From positions 1-31,482 of the forward strand of contig JBBISU010000034.1 of the NCBI GenBank assembly GCA_037441225.1: a stretch of 31,482 nt of DNA. Direction: 5' to 3'. This document shows positions 7,935 through 14,003 of the stretch, piece by piece; the first letter of the stretch is position 1, and every line of letters begins with the position of its first letter. The notes below the pieces were generated by a model. The model searched no databases, had not been told where the DNA came from, and saw only the letters and a program-made list of their open reading frames with translations. Made by a program: the position numbers and the translations under genes. This stretch comes from JBBFMJ01 sp037441225 (GTDB lineage Bacteria; Acidobacteriota; Thermoanaerobaculia; UBA2201).

Positions 7935-7964
7935 GTAGGGGCGACCCTTGTGGTCGCCCACAAC
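7935..7964 (+). repeat. Palindromic element, GTAGGGG...CCCTTGTGG type
   Basis: GTAG is followed by a perfect 8-bp stem GGGCGACC (7939-7946), loop CTTGT and GGTCGCCC (7952-7959), then ACAAC. It is the inverted partner of 7761-7785, about 150 bp away. Confidence 0.75.
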
Positions 7965-7994
7965 ATAAAAATAATACAATTAAAATCCCCTTTC

Positions 7995-8017
7995 CATTGA
8001 CCGTGTTCGTGTCCGTA
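7995..8017. repeat. Degenerate array of GACCGTGTTCGTGTCCGT (reverse of ACGGACA type)
   Basis: Short-period GTCCGT/GTTCGT/GACCGT units, which read as ACGGAC-ACGAAC-ACGGTC on the other strand. Its end forms the first bases of the composite repeat copy B, so array and palindrome are physically joined here as they are near 1891-1902. Confidence 0.55.
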
Positions 8018-8057
8018 TTTGAAAAGGAATTGGACAATTCGTGAATTGCCCCTATTG
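8012..8057. repeat. Composite intergenic repeat, copy B
   Basis: Aligned base for base with 1897-1942: TCCGTATTTGAAAA, then GGACAATTC-GT-GAATTGCCCC (8032-8052), then TATTG. The palindrome arms CAATTC/GAATTG are perfect. Both copies lie in gene-free gaps between minus-strand operons and have the same orientation. Confidence 0.7.
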
Positions 8058-8066
8058 TTCTATTTT

Positions 8067-8091
8067 GGGCTGGGGTAAACCCCGCCCCTAC
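8067..8091. repeat. Palindromic element GGGC(T)GGGGTAAACCCC(G)CCC + CTAC
   Basis: GGGGT-AA-ACCCC sits at the centre, extended by GGGC on the left and GCCC on the right with an unpaired T/G between, and is followed by CTAC at 8088-8091. It lies 20 bp before the scaffold gap. Confidence 0.7.
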
Positions 8092-8110
8092 AAATTACCG
8101 CAATAATTCA

Positions 8111-8210
8111 NNNNNNNNNNNNNNNNNNNNNNNNNNNNNNNNNNNNNNNNNNNNNNNNNNNNNNNNNNNNNNNNNNNNNNNNNNNNNNNNNNNNNNNNNN
8201 NNNNNNNNNN
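8111..8210. other. Scaffold gap (100 Ns)
   Basis: Exactly 100 Ns, the conventional placeholder for a gap of unknown length. The left flank ends and the right flank begins with the same 7-mer TAATTCA (8104-8110 and 8211-8217), so the true gap may be zero or the contigs may overlap. The break falls inside the repeat-rich region. Confidence 0.95.
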
Positions 8211-8248
8211 TAATTCAATCTATTTCATTTTCAACTATATTTTATAAA

Positions 8249-9322
8249 TTAAAACCTTAAAACTGCAAAGATATCTTTTTCTTGCTGTAAACTTATATCA
8301 ATCACTCCCCCATCCCTTTCAACCTTTAAAACAATTTCTTCAATTAAATCTGCTTTTTTAACTTCATTTCCACAAAGATAACAAAGATTTGTAATCTCAC
8401 TACCTATTACACTACAATTTTTGCAAATCCATCCATCTTTTTTAACTCCTGCTTTTAAATAAAATCGCATAATCCTTCCTTCGTTTGCTGCTTGAGCAAT
8501 CTCTTCTAAGTTTTCAATTAAAAGTCCTTGTTTTTTAAATCTTTCCCTTTCTTTTTTTGCCTTTTCTTCTTCTTCTTTTCTTATTATATGGACTGCTTCT
8601 CTTAATATAACATCTTCTTTTTCATTCATTTGCAGTTTTAAATGTCCAATTATATTTTCCTTTACCCTCTTTGGAAGTAATTCTTCAAAGGAAGCCAAGA
8701 TGTGCTCCTGCCCTGCAAGAATTAAGTTTGAGAATCTATTTTTATCCCATAAAGTAATTAATTCTTCCACTACTTGTTTGTGATGTCTGTACATATGTTC
8801 TTCTATATGCCTTGCAAGGCGCGCCTGTTCCCAACCACCTTGTTTGTGCCTTCCAGGAAAGTCATTGTTTATTATAATTTGATGCAGTACTGCTTCTGGA
8901 GTTATTGAAAAGATCCTTGCATATTCAGAATCAACCATTACTAAAAGGGATGTTTCGTAATCATCAATTGTTCTCACAAGCTGCCTAATATTTGGTGTAG
9001 AAGAAATTGAAAAATTATCCATTAAGGGAACCCAAAATTGAAATGTTTCAAATAGTTTTAAAGGTGAAGAGGAAAAAATAGCAATCCCATGTGTATTTGG
9101 TGAAATTTTATTTAAAAGATAATCTTGAATATTTTTTAAGTCCTTTTTTAAAAATTCAAGCTTTTTATCCTTTGATATTTCTTTTGAAATATTTTTTATA
9201 AATATTCTTATCCTGTCCATTTCCCTTGCTTCTCTGTGGGAAAAATGCAGGTATAATGAAATTATTGGGAACTCTTCAGAGCGAATTTTTGAAAGATTTT
9301 TAATTTTTTCAGAAAGAGTCAT
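8249..9322 (-). CDS. baeRF/Vms1-like bacterial eRF1-domain protein
   Basis: A 357-residue cytoplasmic protein with the organisation of bacterial eRF1-like (baeRF) proteins. A central domain (about 120-245) starts with SLLVMVDSEYARIFSI and carries KQGGWEQARLARHIEEHMYRH at 160-180; GGWEQ (162-166) is in the place of the GGQ loop of release factors and the GGxxQ-type loop of Vms1-like hydrolases. A charged helix (249-265) follows, and the C-terminus has a zinc-ribbon-like pair CKNC (300-303) and CYLC (314-317). By analogy it could cleave peptidyl-tRNA or rescue ribosomes; this is inference. ATG with AAGGAGG upstream; 10 bp after the TPR gene and last in the exb/ton operon, an uncommon setting. 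Confidence 0.75.
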   Translation of the reverse strand: MTLSEKIKNLSKIRSEEFPIISLYLHFSHREAREMDRIRIFIKNISKEISKDKKLEFLKKDLKNIQDYLLNKISPNTHGIAIFSSSPLKLFETFQFWVPLMDNFSISSTPNIRQLVRTIDDYETSLLVMVDSEYARIFSITPEAVLHQIIINNDFPGRHKQGGWEQARLARHIEEHMYRHHKQVVEELITLWDKNRFSNLILAGQEHILASFEELLPKRVKENIIGHLKLQMNEKEDVILREAVHIIRKEEEEKAKKERERFKKQGLLIENLEEIAQAANEGRIMRFYLKAGVKKDGWICKNCSVIGSEITNLCYLCGNEVKKADLIEEIVLKVERDGGVIDISLQQEKDIFAVLRF

Positions 9323-9332
9323 TTATTCCTCC

Positions 9333-10433
9333 TTATTTCTTTTTTTCTTGCTCTGCTTTTTTTCTTTCGTATTCTTTTAATGCTTCATCTGCTTTTTTAT
9401 TTTCTACTTCAATTTTTTTCTTTTCTTCTACATCCTTTATCTTTTTTTCGTTATTTATTTTTTTATAAAATTCAATTGCCTTATCAAAATCTTTAATTTT
9501 TTCATAGACAAAGCCAAGTTGATTGTAAGCAATCCTTTTCTTATCTTCTGGCAATAGTTTTGCTGCTTGCTCTAAGTTATTTAGTGCTTCTTGATTTTTT
9601 TCCAAACTTGATTGTGCCTGTCCAATATATAAATATACATATCCATCGTTTTTGTTAAAATTTTTTGCTTTTTCAAGGAAGTTTAAGGCATCTTCATATT
9701 TTTGAGCACCAAGGGCAGATTCACCTGCCATTAAGTAGTTTTCAAAAGTTTCCTTTTCTTTTAGAAGTTTTATGCAATCCTGCAAAGCCATATTATAAAA
9801 TTTTATCTTTTCATTTTGGATATTAGTGGTTCTTCCTTTTTCAATTAATGATTTAATTTTATAATCCAAGGCATCAATATTTTTTGGATTTCTTGTAATA
9901 GCTTTTTGAAAAGATTGTATTGCCATATCATAGTTTTGATTTTGAAGAGCAGCCAATCCTAAATAATAAGGAACTTCATCTCCATCAATTAATGCTTCTG
10001 CTTTTTGCAAAAAATCCGTTGCTTTTGAAAAATCTTGTGATTTTAAAAAGGCAAGCCCTGCAAGTTTATAATAGTCACCTCTCACCTCTTTTGGAATATA
10101 TTCTTCTCTATAATTTTTAACAAAACTTGTTGCTTCTCCATATTTTTTTTGTTTCATTAAAACTGTTAAATATTTATAAGCAGCATCACCTTCTTCTGGT
10201 TTCAATTCTATTGCTTTTTTTAAATTTTCAGAAGCTTTATCATAATCATTTAAGTATAAATGACAAAGTCCTAACATATACCATCCGCTGAAACCTTCAG
10301 GTATATTATCAGCTACTTCTTTAAAATGTGGTATTGCTTCCTTATATTTTTTTTCCTTGAATAATTTAACACCTTCATTCCAATCAGCAAATATTAAGGA
10401 TGAAAATAAAAAAATAAAAAATAACTTTTTCAT
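9333..10433 (-). CDS. Periplasmic tetratricopeptide-repeat protein
   Basis: A 366-residue protein with a clear signal peptide (MKKLFFIFLFSSLIFA, cleavage probably before DWNEG). Residues about 18-330 are TPR units, for example YKEAIPHFKEVADNIPEG, YDKASENLKKAIELKPEEG, YDMAIQSFQKAITRNPKN, YEDALNFLEKAKNFNKND and FDKAIEFYKKIN. The last 40 residues form a Lys/Glu-rich charged helix. It probably acts as an assembly scaffold in the periplasm; TPR proteins are common companions of TonB and outer-membrane machinery. GGGAGG lies just upstream of the ATG. Spacing of 15 bp after DUF4388 and 10 bp before baeRF supports operon membership. No enzymatic motif is seen. Confidence 0.88.
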   Translation of the reverse strand: MKKLFFIFLFSSLIFADWNEGVKLFKEKKYKEAIPHFKEVADNIPEGFSGWYMLGLCHLYLNDYDKASENLKKAIELKPEEGDAAYKYLTVLMKQKKYGEATSFVKNYREEYIPKEVRGDYYKLAGLAFLKSQDFSKATDFLQKAEALIDGDEVPYYLGLAALQNQNYDMAIQSFQKAITRNPKNIDALDYKIKSLIEKGRTTNIQNEKIKFYNMALQDCIKLLKEKETFENYLMAGESALGAQKYEDALNFLEKAKNFNKNDGYVYLYIGQAQSSLEKNQEALNNLEQAAKLLPEDKKRIAYNQLGFVYEKIKDFDKAIEFYKKINNEKKIKDVEEKKKIEVENKKADEALKEYERKKAEQEKKK

Positions 10434-10448
10434 ATAAACCTCCCTTTA

Positions 10449-10985
10449 TCAGGTTTTCAATGAAACTAATCCTTGAGTAATCAAGCCATATAAAATTTTA
10501 CAGACATCAAATTTAGACCAGTATAATACACTTGCAAGTTCTTCTATATTTTTTTTGCCATCTATTTGAGTAATCAAAGTCCATTCCATTGGACTTAAAA
10601 TCACTTCTTTTTTCCAATCCTTTTCATAATTAAGTTGAGGAATTGCTTCCATAGAAGGTATTTTTTTTGACAAAATTTTCCATTCATCAAGGCGCCTTGC
10701 AGCTTCCATTAGCAAATTTGTATTACTTTTAGTTATAGTTATTTGTTCTGCCTCAACTCCTGGTTGGAAATGAAAATCCCCTTCTGCCCAAATTGTTAAA
10801 GCGTAAATTGCTTCTTCGCCTATTAAAGTATTATAAACAGCATGGACGATTTGCCCATCTCTTAAATATATTTCTCCCCTCTCCTCACCTCTCTCCAAAA
10901 TAAAAACACCACTTTTACCTGAAACACTAACAAGTTGAATTATGTCAGGTAAGGGTATCTCTTTAATAGACCCCTGAAAAGCCAT
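10449..10985 (-). CDS. DUF4388 (PATAN-type) domain protein with C-terminal winged-helix-like region
   Basis: A 178-residue soluble protein. Residues 2-100 show the DUF4388/PATAN pattern: FQGSIKEIPLPDIIQLVSVSG, then GVFILERGEERGEIYLRDGQIVHA, then GEEAIYALTIWAEGDFHF. After a linker, residues about 129-178 (LSPMEWTLITQIDGKKNIEEL...GLITQGLVSL) resemble a small winged-helix/adaptor fold. DUF4388 proteins occur with signalling and motility genes and are thought to be protein-protein adaptors; no catalytic residues are seen. It starts 17 bp after tonB with a weak ribosome site, so its expression may depend on upstream translation. Within this operon it is the only obvious cytoplasmic sensor/adaptor candidate. 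Confidence 0.82.
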   Translation of the reverse strand: MAFQGSIKEIPLPDIIQLVSVSGKSGVFILERGEERGEIYLRDGQIVHAVYNTLIGEEAIYALTIWAEGDFHFQPGVEAEQITITKSNTNLLMEAARRLDEWKILSKKIPSMEAIPQLNYEKDWKKEVILSPMEWTLITQIDGKKNIEELASVLYWSKFDVCKILYGLITQGLVSLKT

Positions 10986-11002
10986 CTTTTAATAAAAATC
11001 CT

Positions 11003-11698
11003 TTATTGTATTTTAAAAGTTACTGTTATTGTATAAATACAATCTACAGGAAGCTTAGTTGACAGTCTATAAGCAGGTTTAAATTTTTGTTTTTTTGCTT
11101 CCTCCACAGCAACTTCTGTAAGTCCCATTGGAAGACCTCTTAAAACTTTTACATCAATAACATTTCCATTTTTGTCTATTGTAAGTTGCAAAATTACATT
11201 TCCTTCAATCCTTGCTTTCCTTGCAGCTTCAGTATAGATAGGATTTAAAGGTGTAATTCTTACTGGTGCCTGAACATCCCCACCAACAACAACAGGTTTG
11301 TCATCTTCAGGTGGAGGTGGTATATCCTGAGGAATACCTATTACAAAATCGTCTGGAATTACTTGATCCTTTAAATCTATTTCTGGTTCTCTTATTGGTT
11401 CTGGTTCATCCGGTGTAGGGTCGGGAATGGCAATTTTTTTTACTTGTGGCTTCAATATCTCTTGTTCCTTCTTTTGTTCTGGTGGTTTAAATTTTGGTGG
11501 CTTAATTACAATGACCTTTTTTTGTGCCTGTTCTAAAGCAGAGAGCGTATACTTTGCTTTTGGAAAATGGATGAAAGCCAATATTATGTGAAATATTATA
11601 CCAATGCAAAGAGCAATATAAAAATTTCTCTTTTCTTCCTTTTCTTCTGTTAGGTAATCAAAAAAATGAGATGAGTATCTTCTTTGAATTTCTGCCAT
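11003..11698 (-). CDS. tonB: TonB family energy-transducing protein
   Basis: A 231-residue protein: cytoplasmic N-tail, one membrane helix (about 27-45), a Pro/Lys/Glu-rich spacer (66-135, with KPPKFKPPEQ, DPTPDEPEP and PPPPEDDKP) and a C-terminal TonB domain (about 144-231) with NPIYTEAARKARIEGNVILQL and VAVEEAKKQKFKPA. It should span the periplasm and pass ExbB/ExbD-derived force to outer-membrane receptors. C220 near the C-terminus is a lone cysteine. AGGAG precedes the ATG; 9 bp separate it from the second exbD. No TonB-dependent receptor is present in the window, so the transported substrate cannot be deduced. Confidence 0.92.
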   Translation of the reverse strand: MAEIQRRYSSHFFDYLTEEKEEKRNFYIALCIGIIFHIILAFIHFPKAKYTLSALEQAQKKVIVIKPPKFKPPEQKKEQEILKPQVKKIAIPDPTPDEPEPIREPEIDLKDQVIPDDFVIGIPQDIPPPPEDDKPVVVGGDVQAPVRITPLNPIYTEAARKARIEGNVILQLTIDKNGNVIDVKVLRGLPMGLTEVAVEEAKKQKFKPAYRLSTKLPVDCIYTITVTFKIQ

Positions 11699-11707
11699 AA
11701 AGAACTC

Positions 11708-12154
11708 CTAAAAAACACCGCCCATAGTGGCACTTATTACTTCCATTTCCCTTTGAGTAGGTATTGAAATATTCTTTATTTCTATTCCAATTTTTTTTGG
11801 TGCCTGCCTGAGCTCATCAAAAGCATCAACTAAATACTTATATTCTGCTTCAGGGTCACATCTTATGATAATTGGCTTATTTGGATTTCTCTCCAGCTTA
11901 GGTTTTACATAATCTAATAACTTATCTAAAGGCATCTGCTGTTTATCTATTATGAAGACACCTCCAGGCAATATGTGAACATCAACAGCCTCCTCTGCTT
12001 CAATTATGTCTGTCTGCTTTTCTTTTGGAACAGCAAAATCCAATCCTTTTGTGGCAGAAAAAGTTGCAGTCACCATAAAATAAATAATCAAAAGGAATGT
12101 TACATCTGCAATTGAACCAGTAAAAACAGATGAATCGGGTTTTTTCTTTTCCAT
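11708..12154 (-). CDS. exbD: ExbD/TolR-type biopolymer transport protein (second copy)
   Basis: A 148-residue protein with a short cytoplasmic N-terminus, one membrane helix containing the essential-type aspartate (GSIADVTFLLIIYFMV, D17) and a periplasmic domain with VDVHILPGGVFIIDKQQ and PNKPIIIRCDPEAEYKYLVDAFDELRQA. It forms the rotor/plug partner of the ExbB channel. AGGAGG sits just upstream of the ATG. It lies 8 bp after the first exbD and is clearly diverged from it in the periplasmic part, so the two are probably distinct subunits rather than a fresh duplication. Confidence 0.92.
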   Translation of the reverse strand: MEKKKPDSSVFTGSIADVTFLLIIYFMVTATFSATKGLDFAVPKEKQTDIIEAEEAVDVHILPGGVFIIDKQQMPLDKLLDYVKPKLERNPNKPIIIRCDPEAEYKYLVDAFDELRQAPKKIGIEIKNISIPTQREMEVISATMGGVF

Positions 12155-12162
12155 ATTTCCTC

Positions 12163-12597
12163 CTACTTTTTATCTTTAACAGTTCTTTGCTCTGTTAAAA
12201 GATAAATAATATTAACCCTTGCTTGTTTTAACTGGTCTATAACATTATCTACAATTTTATATGGCAAATCACTATCAGCTTTTACAACAATTGGTTTTCC
12301 TGGCTGGGTTGCCACAATACTTGCTGCAAAGGATAAAACATCTTCTGCTCTTCCTACTGCTTTTGAAGTTTCCTCTCCATCAGAAATTCTTATAACTCTA
12401 TCCTTATCAATTGATACAAGAGCTGCCTTTTTTGGCACTTCTTCCCTTTCCATTGATTTTGGAAGGGTTACCCTTGAAGCCCTATCAACATCAGTGTTAA
12501 AAGTTAAAACAAAAAAGATTATCAAAAGAAAGACAATGTCTGCCATTGAAGCAGTGGGTATATAAGCACTTAAGCCCGTTGTTCTTTTTACTTTCAT
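12163..12597 (-). CDS. exbD: ExbD/TolR-type biopolymer transport protein (first copy)
   Basis: A 144-residue protein: N-tail MKVKRTTGLSAYIPTASM, membrane helix with the proton-path aspartate (ADIVFLLIIFF, D20) and a periplasmic domain with VSIDKDRVIRISDG and GKPIVVKADSDLPYKIVDNVIDQLKQA. It works with ExbB as the proton-driven motor that energises TonB. It starts 24 bp after exbB with no clear Shine-Dalgarno, so coupling to exbB translation is possible. Tandem exbD pairs of this type (one longer, more acidic at the C-terminus) are a known arrangement in several diderm phyla. Confidence 0.92.
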   Translation of the reverse strand: MKVKRTTGLSAYIPTASMADIVFLLIIFFVLTFNTDVDRASRVTLPKSMEREEVPKKAALVSIDKDRVIRISDGEETSKAVGRAEDVLSFAASIVATQPGKPIVVKADSDLPYKIVDNVIDQLKQARVNIIYLLTEQRTVKDKK

Positions 12598-12621
12598 ATT
12601 TTTAAAGACACCACTTGAAGC

Positions 12622-13254
12622 TTATTTGTTCCCAGAGTGCTGGAGTTCATCAAAGGTTTCAAGCAAAATGTTTGCTGATGCCTCAATATCATGGACAAAT
12701 CTATTAACCCTTGACATAAAATAATTATAAAAAATCTGAGATGGAATAGCAATAAACAAACCAAAGGCAGTTGTAATAAGGGCTTCAGATATGCCTGCTG
12801 CCACAAGCCCAGGGTTTGAAAGCCCAACCTTTGCAAGGGCATCAAAAGATTTAATCATACCTGTAACAGTTCCTAAAAACCCGAACATTGGGGAGACATT
12901 TGCAGAAGTTGCAAGCCATATTAATCTTTTTTCAATCCTTGCCATTTCATAAACTGCAGCTGCTTCAATTGTTTTTTCAATTTCTTCTTTTGGCTGACCA
13001 TATTTTAAAATAGCTGCTTTTAAAACGGATGCAACAGGTCCTCTGTATTTTTCACAAACCTTTACTGCTAAATCTGCATTTCTTTCTTCCAACAATGCTT
13101 TCCTTATTTGGAGCAGAATTTCTTTTGTATTTACTTTTAAACGATTATAAGTAATCAACCTTTCAATAAAAACAACTACAACTGCTACTGAAAAGAACAA
13201 CATAGGCCACATAGTTATGCCGCCCATTTTAAAATAAGTAACAAGTTGACCCAC
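12622..13254 (-). CDS. exbB: ExbB/TolQ/MotA-family proton channel protein
   Basis: A 210-residue protein with three membrane helices (about 13-33, 115-138, 152-176) and the family signature SPMFGFLGTVTGMIKSF (121-137), followed by ISEALITTAFGLFIAIP. It forms the pentameric proton channel for ExbD/TonB. The start is GTG at 13254, 5 nt after AGGAGG; an ATG two bases upstream (13254-13256) is out of frame. The gene heads the seven-gene operon and has the best promoter in the window 50-80 bp upstream. Length is slightly shorter than E. coli ExbB, without its N-terminal extension. Confidence 0.93.
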   Translation of the reverse strand: MGQLVTYFKMGGITMWPMLFFSVAVVVVFIERLITYNRLKVNTKEILLQIRKALLEERNADLAVKVCEKYRGPVASVLKAAILKYGQPKEEIEKTIEAAAVYEMARIEKRLIWLATSANVSPMFGFLGTVTGMIKSFDALAKVGLSNPGLVAAGISEALITTAFGLFIAIPSQIFYNYFMSRVNRFVHDIEASANILLETFDELQHSGNK

Positions 13255-13282
13255 ATGGACCTCCTATAATTTGAAATTTTAA

Positions 13283-13297
13283 CCCAATAAAATTGGG
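13283..13297 (-). other. Small hairpin in the exbB leader
   Basis: CCCAAT-TTT-ATTGGG on the minus strand, a 6-bp stem with a 3-base loop, lies between the -10 element and the ribosome-binding site. It could stabilise the 5' end of the mRNA or be chance. Short and unsupported by a second copy. Confidence 0.35.
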
Positions 13298-13305
13298 GAT
13301 TTTAA

Positions 13306-13334
13306 AATATAGCATAATCTATTGCACTTGTCAA
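13306..13334 (-). promoter_or_regulatory. Near-consensus sigma-70 promoter of the exb/ton operon
   Basis: TTGACA (13329-13334, minus strand), exactly 17 bp, then TATATT (13306-13311) with an extended TG at the correct place (TGC-TATATT). Transcription should start near 13299, giving a leader of about 45 nt with AGGAGG before the GTG start of exbB. Confidence 0.8.
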
Positions 13335-13340
13335 TAGGTT

Positions 13341-14003
13341 CTATTTTATATTGGAAAATTTTTTAATATTTTCCTCTTTGCCAAGAATCATCAATTCATC
13401 GCTTTCTTTCAAAACAAGATCTGGAGAAGGTACCATTTCCCATTTTCCAACCAATGTATCTTTTATACCAAGGACTTGAATTTGATACTTTTTTCTTAAA
13501 TCCAATCCCTTTAATGATTTTCCAATAAAAGAATTTGGGGTAGCAAAAATTGCAATTTTATAGTCCTCTTCAATTGGAATAATATCCATTATATTTTTTG
13601 TGCTTAAATTTTCTGCCAAGCGAATTGCTGAATCCCTTTCTGGAAATATTAAATTATGCTCCTCCAGACCTAAAGCTTTTAATACCTTTGCATGCTCAAC
13701 TGATTTCACTTTTGCATAAATTTTTTCTACACCAAGATCAATTAAATTTACAGTGCAAAGTATAGATGCCTCTAAGGTATCTGCTATTGCAACAATGACA
13801 GCATCTGCATCCATTACTCCAATTTGTTTCAAAGAATCTTTTTCCCTTATATCTGCAACCATAGCATCATTAATTTCATCTTTTATTGAATTTACAAGGT
13901 TTTCATCTTCATCAACAGCAAGGACTTCATTCCCCTTTTCTTTTAATGCAATTGCCAAGGATGTTCCAAATTTTCCAAGACCTAAAACAATAAAAAAACC
14001 CAT
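13341..14003 (-). CDS. TrkA/KtrA-type RCK protein (K+ channel regulatory subunit)
   Basis: A 220-residue cytoplasmic protein. RCK_N (1-130) begins with the nucleotide-binding GLGKFG (8-13), an acidic D31 at the end of strand 2, MVADIREKDSLKQIG (48-62) and the AKVKS strand (97-101). RCK_C (about 140-218) includes IGKSLKGLDLRKKYQIQVLGI and DELMILG. Such proteins gate TrkH/KtrB potassium transporters in response to nucleotides; no membrane subunit is encoded in this window. The ATG overlaps the ppdK stop (TGATG), so it is translated with ppdK, an unexpected partner. It is followed by the exb/ton promoter region. Confidence 0.9.
   Translation of the reverse strand: MGFFIVLGLGKFGTSLAIALKEKGNEVLAVDEDENLVNSIKDEINDAMVADIREKDSLKQIGVMDADAVIVAIADTLEASILCTVNLIDLGVEKIYAKVKSVEHAKVLKALGLEEHNLIFPERDSAIRLAENLSTKNIMDIIPIEEDYKIAIFATPNSFIGKSLKGLDLRKKYQIQVLGIKDTLVGKWEMVPSPDLVLKESDELMILGKEENIKKFSNIK

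Larger units (their letters stand above)
7533..8248. other. Gene-free intergenic region with repeats and scaffold gap
   Basis: Apart from the recA promoter this region contains no credible gene. It holds at least five palindromic elements (7761-7785, 7890-7912, 7935-7964, within 8012-8057, 8067-8091), one ACGGACA-type array on the reverse strand (7995-8017) and 100 Ns. About 7690-7730 may hold a further decayed element (GGGTTTTCAGCTTGC...AAGCCCGC). The remaining sequence is AT-rich. The 115-codon frame at 7697-8044 crosses several palindromes and is rejected. Confidence 0.75.

Noticed and set aside
7697..8044. 115-codon plus-strand frame between recA and baeRF
   Set aside because: It crosses four repeat elements and translates the palindromes; no ribosome site and no protein-like composition.
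12594..12845. 83-codon minus-strand frame inside exbB
   Set aside because: It is an out-of-frame shadow of exbB, which has clear MotA/TolQ/ExbB motifs in its own frame.
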